A DNA stretch of 21,790 nt from Lachnospiraceae bacterium (lineage in GTDB: Bacteria; Bacillota; Clostridia; Lachnospirales; Lachnospiraceae), in assembly GCA_009774345.1 (NCBI GenBank), contig VSNR01000066.1:1-21790 (forward strand). The letters run 5' to 3'. Positions 1-8,143 of this stretch are shown here, in pieces. A program made the position numbers and the translations under genes. Under the pieces are notes generated by a model. The model ran no database searches. It saw only the letters and a program-made list of their open reading frames with translations, and was not told the origin of the DNA. How positions within the stretch are numbered: position 1 is the stretch's first letter; every line of letters begins with the position of its first letter.

Positions 1-35
1 ATTTTCCATTATGCTCCCTACAAGATAATTTTTTG

Positions 36-91
36 AAATGTCCGAGTCTTGTAACATTTCAGCCGCATTTTTTATGCTGCTTCGGACATTT
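36..91. repeat. Nested inverted-repeat element upstream of the permease operon
   Basis: Perfect 10-bp outer arms, AAATGTCCGA at 36-45 and TCGGACATTT at 82-91, enclose an inner hairpin. The inner arms are AGCCGCAT (61-68) and ATGCTGCT (74-81), 7 of 8 paired, with a five-T loop. Fifteen bases (46-60) are left as a bulge on one side only. A further direct copy of AATGTCCGA lies at 112-120. A comparable nested hairpin with ATGTCC/GGACAT outer arms is at 19049-19108. It could be an operator, a folded element just upstream of the promoter, or a small dispersed repeat. The structure is seen directly; the role is unknown. Confidence 0.6.
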
Positions 92-114
92 CTGTGACAT
101 TTGGATTTTATAAT
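86..114 (+). promoter_or_regulatory. Probable promoter of the ABC ATPase-permease operon
   Basis: A perfect TATAAT lies at 109-114. The -35 position 17 bp upstream (86-91) reads ACATTT, a poor match to TTGACA, so an activator is likely needed. ACATTT recurs at 54, 86 and 97. The TTTGG-then-TATAAT arrangement resembles the two LytTR-type promoters at 10674-10702 and 19145-19173, but the gap is one base shorter and the upstream box spacing differs. Transcription would start near 121, giving a leader of about 115 nt. Confidence 0.45.
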
Positions 115-119
115 GTCCG

Positions 120-148
120 AAGAACAAGGTTCTTAGAACTTTGTTCTT
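120..148 (+). promoter_or_regulatory. Hairpin or operator at the predicted transcript 5' end
   Basis: Arms of 13 bases (AAGAACAAGGTTC at 120-132 and GAACTTTGTTCTT at 136-148) flank a 3-base centre, TTA. All positions pair if one G-U wobble is allowed. The element begins six bases after the -10 box. It is therefore either a dyad operator over the transcription start or a stabilising hairpin at the mRNA 5' end. It is not GC-rich and has only a short T run, so a terminator is unlikely. Confidence 0.5.
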
Positions 149-195
149 TAATCAACAGGCAGAAAGCCTTGAAACACCACAAGGGTATACCTGTA

Positions 196-214
196 TGTCC
201 TGAAAAACAGGACA
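196..214 (+). promoter_or_regulatory. Small hairpin just upstream of the ATPase ribosome binding site
   Basis: Perfect 7-bp stem, TGTCCTG (196-202) and CAGGACA (208-214), with an AAAAA loop. It ends about 10 bases before the AAAGGAG at 224-230. An 8-base palindrome GGTATACC sits just upstream at 184-191. It may affect translation or mRNA stability of the first operon gene. No riboswitch family was recognised. Confidence 0.4.
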
Positions 215-239
215 GAGATAAGGAAAGGAGCATTTGATT

Positions 240-905
240 ATGAATGTATTACAAACAATCGATCTGAAAAAGTACTATGGCAGTGAGCCAAACATTACCC
301 GCGCCCTGGATGGTGTCAGCCTCTCTGTGGAACAGGGTGAGTTTGTGGCGATTGTCGGAACGTCCGGCAGTGGGAAATCCACCCTGCTTAACATGATGGG
401 CGGGCTGGATACGCCCACGTCCGGCAATGTTATTGTCCGTGGGGATGAGCTGGCCAAAAAGAATGACGAGGAGCTGACCATCTTCCGCCGCCGCAACATC
501 GGCTTTATCTTCCAGAACTATAATCTTGTGCCGATCCTGAATGTGTATGAGAACATTGTCCTGCCTGTGGAGCTGGACGGAGATACAGCAGACAAGAAGT
601 TCATGGACGAGATCGTGGGGATGCTGGCACTTCAAGATAAACTGCAGAATATGCCGAATAACCTTTCCGGCGGACAGCAGCAGCGTGTCGCCATTGCCCG
701 CGCCCTGATCACCAAACCAGCCATCATCCTGGCCGATGAGCCCACCGGAAATCTGGATTCCAAGACCAGCGCCGATGTGCTGGGGCTTTTAAAGCGTACC
801 AGTATGGAGTTTAACCAGACCATTGTCATGATTACCCATAATAACGAGATTGCCCAGCTTGCTGACCGGATCATAAGGATTGAGGACGGCAGGATCGTGG
901 AGTAA
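240..905 (+). CDS. ABC transporter ATP-binding protein, LolD/MacB/BceA type
   Basis: A 221-aa cytoplasmic nucleotide-binding subunit that would power the FtsX-type permeases encoded immediately downstream. Every catalytic element is present: Walker A GTSGSGKST (40-48), Q-loop Gln92, signature LSGGQQQR (142-149), Walker B ILADEP with catalytic Glu167, D-loop Asp173 and switch His200. Length and motifs fit the small ATPases of LolCDE, MacB and BceAB transporters. ATG 240 is preferred over an in-frame TTG at 234 because AAAGGAG at 224-230 is 9 bases from the ATG and only 3 from the TTG. The stop is 14 bases before the first permease, so the genes are probably cotranscribed. It is the only ATPase gene for four permeases, so it is probably shared. 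Family is certain. The substrate is unknown; peptide antibiotic or lipid export is inferred from family context. Confidence 0.95.
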   Translation: MNVLQTIDLKKYYGSEPNITRALDGVSLSVEQGEFVAIVGTSGSGKSTLLNMMGGLDTPTSGNVIVRGDELAKKNDEELTIFRRRNIGFIFQNYNLVPILNVYENIVLPVELDGDTADKKFMDEIVGMLALQDKLQNMPNNLSGGQQQRVAIARALITKPAIILADEPTGNLDSKTSADVLGLLKRTSMEFNQTIVMITHNNEIAQLADRIIRIEDGRIVE

Positions 906-919
906 GGGGGTGGCAGATC

Positions 920-946
920 ATGACATGGCCTTTTGAAAATGATACC
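920..946 (+). repeat. Invariant nine-codon 5' tag, repeated at 3308, 5734 and 8144
   Basis: The first 27 bases of all four permease genes (920-946, 3308-3334, 5734-5760, 8144-8170) are identical, including every third codon position, and encode MTWPFENDT. Identity runs into the tenth codon and beyond in three of the copies (Ser/Gly-Ala), then breaks down. The rest of each gene is strongly diverged at the DNA level, and the pairs differ in base composition. This is read directly from the sequence; its significance is discussed as a finding. Confidence 0.95.
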
Positions 947-3295
947 AGCGCTGTTACCCATAGGTTATCAAATGCCCGTATTGGACAGAACCGTTTCAGG
1001 AATCGTCTGATTGGGATCATTATCTTTATGGCGGCAGCCATTATGGCGTTTGTTTCTTCTTATGCATATAACATTACAAATGAATATGCGGCATCAACTG
1101 CATATCAGGGAATTTTCCAAAACCTTTCACAGGAGAATATCTCTTTGCTGAAAGAAGATCCCCATATTCAAAAAGTGGGTGTATATCAGTCTGTCGGCAT
1201 GACGGAACAGGTAAATGGCATCACAATGGGTATGGTATGTTCTGATGAAACAACCATGCAGCTCTCCAACATCACACTGTTGGAAGGACGTATGCCCCAG
1301 GCAGCGGATGAATTGCTCGTGGAAAGGGGATATATAGATGCCCTGACTCTAAAAGCGGGGATCGGCGACACAATATCCCTTCATTATCGCAATCAGGCAA
1401 GCCGTCAGTTAGAAACTAAAGATTTCCGGATTACAGGTTTTATTCAGACAACCGCTGAGAATGACAGGGACAGGGTTGCTTATAACGCTATTGTTTCACA
1501 GAATTTTGTGTGGGAAAACCCTGCTCTTTCCACTGGGCCGGTGGCAGCTATGGTTTCTGTCCATGATACTGCAAAATATACCAATCAGGAATTAAAAGAG
1601 CTGATACGGACGATTGGCCTGGATTGTGGGATCTCTGCAGACAATATTCAGGTAAATAATTTATACATTGACAGCAATAACATGTCAAAAGAGACGGTAC
1701 TGACGGTTTTGCTCGTTGGGTTGGTCTTAATCGGTGTATGTTCCCTAGTTGTCTACAATATATTTTACATTTCGGTTATAAATAATGTAGCTTCCTTTGG
1801 ACAGCTGCGCACGATTGGTACTACGAAGAAGCAAATCAGACAGATTATTTCACGGGAAGGAAACTATCTTGCGCTTCATTTCATTCCGTTTGGATGTATG
1901 GCAGGCGCGATGTTATCTTTTTTGATAGACCGGAGTGCTTTTCAGCTGCTTCCAGATATTGTGATTGCATTTTTATCAGGAATCGCTGTATTTATTTGTG
2001 TAAGGCTGTCTGTTTTAAAACCGGCAAAGATTGCCATGTCAGTTTCACCTGTGGAAGCATTCCATTATAGCGGTTATAGCGGAACAAAAAAGAGGAAAAA
2101 GAGCGGGAAGCATCTTACGCCGTTTTCACTTGCGGCTATGAACCTGTTCCGTAACAGGAAGAAAAGTATATTGACCTTTATTTCACTGGCTTTGAGCGGA
2201 ATGATGTTTATAGGGATTTCTTCCCTACTATCCTCCCTTGATCCTGAGCAAAGGGCGAAACAGGCCTTCCCTTATGAGGGAAGTTATGTGGTGGAATTGA
2301 ACCGGGCGCTGGTCACGCCTACGTTTTCCCTCACTCAGCTGCAGGAAAACAATCTACTGACAGATGAATTGAAAAATGATATTTTGTCAATTGACGGGGT
2401 AGATGAAATTATCTGCCAGCAGGAGATATGCGTCGGGATAGATGGAATGGAAACGGCAATCCGGAGTATGAACACAGAGGATTATAAGGAATTAAAGAAC
2501 AAGATAATGATCGGGGAATTGCCGGGTTATGACCATACAGGGGAAAACTCCCTTATCATTAACATGGGCAGTCCGGAATTAGAATACCTGCATAAGAGCT
2601 ATGAGGTGGGCGATACCGTCACTTTTTCACAGGCAGGAAACAGCCTTACTTATACCGTATCTGCGATTGTTTTTGACAGGGACAGATCTGTCAGCTTTAT
2701 CCTTCCGGCAGGTGAAATGGAACAGATGGTTCCCTATAATGCAAGCAGTGCGTTTGTGATCCGGGCAAAGACAGACAGTTATGCTGGAATTGAGGATGAA
2801 TTACATTCATTGGTTTTGGCAAGCGATACTTTGCGCCTTAAAACATTAAAAGATATGACGATGCAATACAAAAGCGTGTTCAGCACAATTTCCATTGCGG
2901 CATATGCGCTGTTAGCGGTCATTGTCATATTTAGTATTATCAACCTGGTCAATACCAGTATGACAAATATCATTTCCAGAAGGAAAGAAATGGGATTGTT
3001 CCGGGCGGTTGGCTTAAGCCACAGACAGCTTTATCATATGATAGGATTTGAAAATGCATTTCAAACGGCTGGCAGTTTTGCCGCTTCCCTTATCTGTGGT
3101 CTGGGAATTGGAAAAGCAATATGCTCTGCCATAGGGAATGTGCCTGGATTCAGCTTCGTAAATTATACTTTTCCTGTAATACCGGTTTTCTTATATGTCC
3201 TGTTAGTTTTTATGCTTCAATTGGCCCTTACAAAATGGGCTGGCCGGTATTGCAGAAAAAATAGTGTCGTAGAGCAGCTTCGTGTGACGGAATAG
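920..3295 (+). CDS. Double-FtsX ABC transporter permease, first of four paralogs
   Basis: A 791-aa integral membrane protein. A short cytoplasmic N-terminus opening MTWPFENDT precedes TM1 (about 30-52). Then come an extracytoplasmic domain (55-255), TM2-4 (about 257-367), a cytoplasmic linker, TM5 (about 417-440), a second extracytoplasmic domain (445-655) and TM6-8 (about 657-773). Each half is a 1+3 TM FtsX unit. The FtsX cytoplasmic coupling segment occurs twice, FGQLRTIGTTKKQ from 293 and EMGLFRAVGLSHRQ from 690. One polypeptide could therefore bind two ATPase copies (inference). ATG 920 is preceded by a G-rich Shine-Dalgarno at 904-910 that overlaps the ATPase stop codon. Codon composition is noticeably more AT-rich than in the ATPase and the last two permeases. 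Substrate unknown; the architecture is shared with MacB/Lol-type exporters and antimicrobial-peptide resistance pumps. Confidence 0.92.
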   Translation: MTWPFENDTSAVTHRLSNARIGQNRFRNRLIGIIIFMAAAIMAFVSSYAYNITNEYAASTAYQGIFQNLSQENISLLKEDPHIQKVGVYQSVGMTEQVNGITMGMVCSDETTMQLSNITLLEGRMPQAADELLVERGYIDALTLKAGIGDTISLHYRNQASRQLETKDFRITGFIQTTAENDRDRVAYNAIVSQNFVWENPALSTGPVAAMVSVHDTAKYTNQELKELIRTIGLDCGISADNIQVNNLYIDSNNMSKETVLTVLLVGLVLIGVCSLVVYNIFYISVINNVASFGQLRTIGTTKKQIRQIISREGNYLALHFIPFGCMAGAMLSFLIDRSAFQLLPDIVIAFLSGIAVFICVRLSVLKPAKIAMSVSPVEAFHYSGYSGTKKRKKSGKHLTPFSLAAMNLFRNRKKSILTFISLALSGMMFIGISSLLSSLDPEQRAKQAFPYEGSYVVELNRALVTPTFSLTQLQENNLLTDELKNDILSIDGVDEIICQQEICVGIDGMETAIRSMNTEDYKELKNKIMIGELPGYDHTGENSLIINMGSPELEYLHKSYEVGDTVTFSQAGNSLTYTVSAIVFDRDRSVSFILPAGEMEQMVPYNASSAFVIRAKTDSYAGIEDELHSLVLASDTLRLKTLKDMTMQYKSVFSTISIAAYALLAVIVIFSIINLVNTSMTNIISRRKEMGLFRAVGLSHRQLYHMIGFENAFQTAGSFAASLICGLGIGKAICSAIGNVPGFSFVNYTFPVIPVFLYVLLVFMLQLALTKWAGRYCRKNSVVEQLRVTE

Positions 3296-3307
3296 GAGGT
3301 GTAGGAC

Positions 3308-5695
3308 ATGACATGGCCTTTTGAAAATGATACCGGCGCTGTTATTAAAAAATTAGCGTCTGCTCAATTAAAGAAAGAGCGTTTGAAGAAAATTTTTACG
3401 GTTACTGCCATTTCATTGGCAACATTTTTGATGGCATCCGTATTGCTCCTGGTTTCTGGGATTATTACAGTGAACCAAAAGGGAGGCAATAACATCACGG
3501 GGTCTTATCATGCGCTTATTTCCGGCATAGAAAAAGAACAATACCAGAAATTGAGTGATGATGTGCGGGTGGATCTATGCGGATTCACAGCGTCCATTGG
3601 CAGCGTGAAATCCGGAAATGACCGCCTTAATATTTCGTATTGCAACAATGATGCACTTACATTAAATGGGCTGTCTGTTTCTGAGGGGAAAATGCCGGAG
3701 AAAGCGAATGAGATCCTGATTGAACAGGAATATTTAATCCGGCAGAAGATAAATGCTAAAATTGGAGATACCATCCGGCTGCCAGACCCAGACAACGGCC
3801 AGGAAAAATCCTTTCTTATAACAGGATACCTGAAGACAGGGGCGAAAGGCACTGACCGTTCCTTATATGCGGCTATGGTTTCTGAAGAATACTTCTCAGA
3901 AATGGATGGATGGGATCGCTTTTCACCGGCAGTCATGCTCCGTGTAAATTTAGATGCGGGCTCTGGGGATGTAAAAAACCTAATATCACAGATAGCGGCT
4001 GATGCAGGCTGTAAAGCGGCTCCTTCTTATAATGAAGCGTATCTGAACCTTAGCCAGCCTTCGGCATTGATGGTTCTGGCGGCTGTTGCCGGGCTGGTTG
4101 TTATCGTGATCGCTGGTGTTTTGGTTATATACAACATTTTTTATATTTCCATTATCAATTCCATTAAACAATATGGACAGCTCCGCACAATAGGTATGAC
4201 AGCAAAACAGATTCAAAGGCTTGTTCTCAGGGAGGGGACTTTGCTGATGTTACCTGCAATTCCGATGGGACTGATTGCGGGAATTGCAGTGGCTTATCTT
4301 TTGATTCCCCATGGATTTGGATTATGGAATGTACTATGGATATGCCCGGTTGTTGTTGCGTTGACCTATGCCACTGTGCGCCTGTCCATCAAAAAGCCTG
4401 CTAAGATAGCGGCGGCCGTTTCACCCATAGAGGCTTCCCGCTATGAACAAAATAACCAGCCTGAATGTAGACATCGGCAGTACAAACTAACGCCGGGGTA
4501 TTTGGCAGTAAATCAAGTGTTGCGTTATAAGAAAAAGAATATGCTGACAGTCGCCTCTCTTGTCCTGACTGGCGTTCTGCTGTTAGGTTTATCCTCTGTC
4601 CTTTCTTCGATCAATGCAAAAGATATGTCTTTATCTGGATTTGCAAGAGGACAATTCGTTTTAAGGATCTCAAATCAGGAGCTGATGGAAAATCCTTTGG
4701 AAATTTTGCAGGAATCAAGTCCTTTTACGGAGGAAGTGGAAAAAGAACTCTCGCAATTATCAGGTGTGCAAAAGATTATAGACGATTGGCATCTCCCAGC
4801 TTCCTATGATCTGCAGGCCCTGGAGTCAGATGCTGAAATTGTAGGATTTGAGAAAGCAGATATGGCTTTGCTGCAAAGCTGTCTCTTAAATGGAACAATA
4901 TCAGATTATGAGCAAATGGCATCTGAGAATCAGATGGTGATTGGCAGGCCAAATGACTTTGAAAAGTATTTTGGTATTTATCCAGAGGCCGGCTCGTCTG
5001 TAACGCTGAAGATTTTTGATGGGCAGAATACGGAGAATCTGGAATTTGAGATTGCGGCAGTCCTTGACGAAAGTAAGATCGGAAATCATGGCGATAAAAT
5101 AGATATGCTGTTATTACCGGTTGATTCCATGCAAAAAATCGCACACAGCAATCTCACATATCAGTATGTGATTCGTGTAGAGGATTCTTTGGAACAGCAG
5201 GCAGAAAACGAAATAGACCAGATTGTATCAGATCACCCGCAGCTGAGTGTGGATTCCCTTTCTGCGGCCATTGCCCAGAATGAAAACTTCCTGCAGGGAA
5301 CACAGTCAGCCCTTGCAATAGCCATTGTTTTAATTGGCTGTTTTTCTGTGATGAATTTGTTGAATACCATTTTGACGGGAATTATCGTAAGGAGCAGGGA
5401 ATTTTCTCTCATGCGTTCCGTGGGAATGTCCCAAAAACAATTATCCGTGATGGTTCATAAAGAGGGATTGATCGTAGTCGGCATGGGACTTGTATTATCT
5501 GTGATAATTGGTGGAGGAATTGGATATGTTCTTTGCTCATTTTTGAAAAACAGCCTGATGAGCTATTTGAATTATGAATTTCCATTGGGTATTACAATCT
5601 TGAATTGTGCGATTATTATTTTATGTAGTGTGCTGATTACAACAAGTGCCTTAAAGCAGCAAAGCAAGTCATCAATGGTGGAAGCTCTGCGATAA
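3308..5695 (+). CDS. Double-FtsX ABC transporter permease, second of four paralogs
   Basis: A 795-aa paralog of the preceding permease with the same eight-TM, two-ectodomain plan: TM1 about 30-56, TM2-4 about 253-359, TM5 about 411-435, TM6-8 about 667-782. Coupling motifs are YGQLRTIGMTAKQ (from 289) and EFSLMRSVGMSQKQ (from 698). The membrane motif YNIFYIS before the first coupling helix matches the first and third paralogs. AGGAGGT at 3294-3300 overlaps the TAG of the upstream gene and is well placed for ATG 3308, which argues for cotranscription and reinitiation. Composition is AT-rich, like the first paralog, suggesting these two share a recent history. The ectodomains differ strongly from those of the other three, so a different ligand or protein partner is plausible (inference). 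Confidence 0.92.
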   Translation: MTWPFENDTGAVIKKLASAQLKKERLKKIFTVTAISLATFLMASVLLLVSGIITVNQKGGNNITGSYHALISGIEKEQYQKLSDDVRVDLCGFTASIGSVKSGNDRLNISYCNNDALTLNGLSVSEGKMPEKANEILIEQEYLIRQKINAKIGDTIRLPDPDNGQEKSFLITGYLKTGAKGTDRSLYAAMVSEEYFSEMDGWDRFSPAVMLRVNLDAGSGDVKNLISQIAADAGCKAAPSYNEAYLNLSQPSALMVLAAVAGLVVIVIAGVLVIYNIFYISIINSIKQYGQLRTIGMTAKQIQRLVLREGTLLMLPAIPMGLIAGIAVAYLLIPHGFGLWNVLWICPVVVALTYATVRLSIKKPAKIAAAVSPIEASRYEQNNQPECRHRQYKLTPGYLAVNQVLRYKKKNMLTVASLVLTGVLLLGLSSVLSSINAKDMSLSGFARGQFVLRISNQELMENPLEILQESSPFTEEVEKELSQLSGVQKIIDDWHLPASYDLQALESDAEIVGFEKADMALLQSCLLNGTISDYEQMASENQMVIGRPNDFEKYFGIYPEAGSSVTLKIFDGQNTENLEFEIAAVLDESKIGNHGDKIDMLLLPVDSMQKIAHSNLTYQYVIRVEDSLEQQAENEIDQIVSDHPQLSVDSLSAAIAQNENFLQGTQSALAIAIVLIGCFSVMNLLNTILTGIIVRSREFSLMRSVGMSQKQLSVMVHKEGLIVVGMGLVLSVIIGGGIGYVLCSFLKNSLMSYLNYEFPLGITILNCAIIILCSVLITTSALKQQSKSSMVEALR

Positions 5696-5733
5696 GTGTA
5701 TTTTTTAGAATTTCATAGAAGGAGGTGGCCGAT

Positions 5734-8127
5734 ATGACATGGCCTTTTGAAAATGATACCAGTATCGTAGAAAAGAAACTGGCAGTACGGAGCATAAAAG
5801 CAGACAGACGTCGGAGTGTTTTTATTATTCTTACGATCGCCCTTGCCGTCTGCCTGATGGGAAGCCTCTGCTTTCTCTATTCCGCCCAGCAGATGAAGAC
5901 GCTGGATGGTATCCTGGGGCAGTATCAGGCCGGGTGCAGCGGGTTGACCAGGGAAGAGGTCGCCCGGCTTGTGGACGCCGGAAAGTTTGAGAAATGGGGT
6001 TGTACTGTCGAGACGGGAACCGCCCGTCATGAGGACAGTGTTTTGAACGTCAGCTATGTAAGCAAAGAGATGATTGACCTGATGGGCTACGGTGAGATTA
6101 CCGGGGCTTATCCACAAAAGGAGAATGAGTTGTGCGTGGAACGCTCCTTTTTCCGTTATTTTGGTCTCTCAGGGGAGGTTGGTCAGACAGTGGTTCTGGA
6201 TTTGGGCAGCGGCGAGAAGTCCTATACGGTCACAGGTATTTTAGAGGCGGAGAATGACAGCCGGATCTTCACGGTCTGGATTCCGGAGGCAGCTGTGGAG
6301 GCGGACAGCCACAATGCCCCCTATGAGCTGCGGTTCCGCTTTGCTGGGAGCCAGGGCATGGAACCGGCTCAGCTCCGGGCAGATATTGAACAGTTCTTTT
6401 CGGAAATGGGCATTCCGGAGGAGCGAACCTTTTACAGCTCCAGCTATTTTGGTATGGTGGATCTGTATCTTGGAAATGGGATGGAGGTCTATGCTGCGGC
6501 ACTCCTGATTGCCGTGGTCTGCTCCATTGTGATTTACAACATTTTCTACATCTCCGTCATGGGCAAAATGCGGGAATACGGCCGTTTGAAAGTGCTGGGA
6601 ACCACGCCAAAGCAGTTGAAGCGGGTAGTCAGGCGGGAGAGGCGCTTCCTGACCGCTGTTGCCATTCCCATCGGATTGATCTGCGCCGCAGGCATGGCGC
6701 TGATCGCAGTCCCCGGCTACTGGTCCTGGGGCGACAATATCCGCTCTGCAGTGGTGGTTTTCCTCCTTACCTATGGCGCCGTCCTGATCGCCACCAGAAA
6801 ACCCATGGCGATGGCGGGAAAGGTCTCAGCCATTGAGGCCATCCGTACCACTGCATATTCCGGGCAGCAGGGACGCAGTGTCTCCAGGCAGCTTCATCGC
6901 CGTCTGACCATGCCCCGGCTGGCTCTGATGAATTTCTCCCGGAACCGGAAAAAGGCGTTTGTAACGGCTCTTTCTTTAAGTTTGACTGGGATTCTGCTGC
7001 TCTGCATTTCCGCCTACGCAAACTCGGTGGACGTCAAGGAAATGGCTCAGTCTCAATTCGGAGACAGGAGCCAGTATCTGTTGCAATATGAAGATCACGC
7101 CGGCTGGGAATTTGTGGAGATGCAGAAGGAGAATCCCCTGGGGCTGCCCCTGCAGGAGAAGCTGGCCGCCCTCCCCGGCGTGGATGATGTCACAGCCTAC
7201 AGCCTGGCCTGCGTGGAGATTCCCGCCATCAGCGCCATTCCCGGAAATCGGGCGCATGAGCCCTTTGTTGTCAGGGGAATTTCCCGGGAGGATATGAAGG
7301 AGATGTACGTGGGCGATGCAGTTCTGGATGGAGCAGCGGACTACCAGCAGCTTCTGGATGGAAACGGCATTCTGGTCTGTCCTGCCGGCAGTGCGCTGAG
7401 AGAAATCTATCGGACCGGCTATCAGGTCGGGGATACGATCACTGTCTCCTGCTACAACGGACGGACGAAGACCTATACGGTGATGGGCATTGTGCGGGAT
7501 GTTCAGATTGGCAGCTCATCTCATTTCTTTATTCTGCCCGAAGAGGAACTGTCCGCCCTGTATCCGGAAATTCAGGATTTTACCGGCTATGTCAATCTCC
7601 ACACGGGGCGGGACAGCAATCAGCTGCGGCGGGCGGTGTTCGGCGCCGTGTCCGACCAGCGGGTGGTAATCTCCGGTTTGGACGACCTGTCCGCCGAGCT
7701 GGAGCGCGGCCTGCAGGGAGAACTAGCCCGGGACTACGGCATCCTGGTCTTTATCTTTGTGTTCGCTTTGATTAACCTTGCCAATACCCTGATTACCAAT
7801 CTGCTCACCCGCCAGCAGGAGTTCGGTGTGTTCCAGTCCGTAGGCATGAGTGACCGGCAGCTGTCCAAAATGCTGTCTTTTGAGTGCCTGTACTATGTGG
7901 TAATCACGCTACTGACCACCCTGACACTGGGAACGGCGTGTAGTCTGGCCGTGTGCAAAGTCTTCGACCGGATCGGCATGTTTGGGACACTCACCTATCA
8001 CTTCCCGGCGGTCCAGGTGCTATTGTTCGGAGCCGCACTGCTTCTGGTGCAGGGAGTGTTTTCAGTCTGCGCAGTCCGCTATACCAGAAAGCTTTCCCTT
8101 GTGGAGCGAATTAAGGCGACAGAATGA
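5734..8127 (+). CDS. Double-FtsX ABC transporter permease, third of four paralogs
   Basis: A 797-aa protein with the same architecture. TM1 is near residues 30-52; YNIFYIS and the first coupling motif YGRLKVLGTTPKQ (from 282) follow TM2, and the second coupling motif EFGVFQSVGMSDRQ starts at 696. It ends with the TM7-TM8 pair. ATG 5734 is chosen because GGAGGT at 5721-5726 is 7 bases upstream and because all paralogs start at this tag. An in-frame GTG at 5725 overlaps the Shine-Dalgarno itself. The gene is GC-rich: bases 7141-7200 contain 42 G/C of 60, against 24 of 60 at 2881-2940 in the first permease. The gap after the second permease is 38 bases, the largest in the operon, so this may be a junction between two acquired pairs. 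Substrate unknown. Confidence 0.92.
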   Translation: MTWPFENDTSIVEKKLAVRSIKADRRRSVFIILTIALAVCLMGSLCFLYSAQQMKTLDGILGQYQAGCSGLTREEVARLVDAGKFEKWGCTVETGTARHEDSVLNVSYVSKEMIDLMGYGEITGAYPQKENELCVERSFFRYFGLSGEVGQTVVLDLGSGEKSYTVTGILEAENDSRIFTVWIPEAAVEADSHNAPYELRFRFAGSQGMEPAQLRADIEQFFSEMGIPEERTFYSSSYFGMVDLYLGNGMEVYAAALLIAVVCSIVIYNIFYISVMGKMREYGRLKVLGTTPKQLKRVVRRERRFLTAVAIPIGLICAAGMALIAVPGYWSWGDNIRSAVVVFLLTYGAVLIATRKPMAMAGKVSAIEAIRTTAYSGQQGRSVSRQLHRRLTMPRLALMNFSRNRKKAFVTALSLSLTGILLLCISAYANSVDVKEMAQSQFGDRSQYLLQYEDHAGWEFVEMQKENPLGLPLQEKLAALPGVDDVTAYSLACVEIPAISAIPGNRAHEPFVVRGISREDMKEMYVGDAVLDGAADYQQLLDGNGILVCPAGSALREIYRTGYQVGDTITVSCYNGRTKTYTVMGIVRDVQIGSSSHFFILPEEELSALYPEIQDFTGYVNLHTGRDSNQLRRAVFGAVSDQRVVISGLDDLSAELERGLQGELARDYGILVFIFVFALINLANTLITNLLTRQQEFGVFQSVGMSDRQLSKMLSFECLYYVVITLLTTLTLGTACSLAVCKVFDRIGMFGTLTYHFPAVQVLLFGAALLLVQGVFSVCAVRYTRKLSLVERIKATE

Positions 8128-8143
8128 TTGGAGGGAGACAGAC

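Noticed and set aside
7982..8143. Upstream extension of the fourth permease within the third permease gene
   Set aside because: It lies in another frame of a real gene. The conserved MTWPFENDT start with its own ribosome binding site is at 8144.
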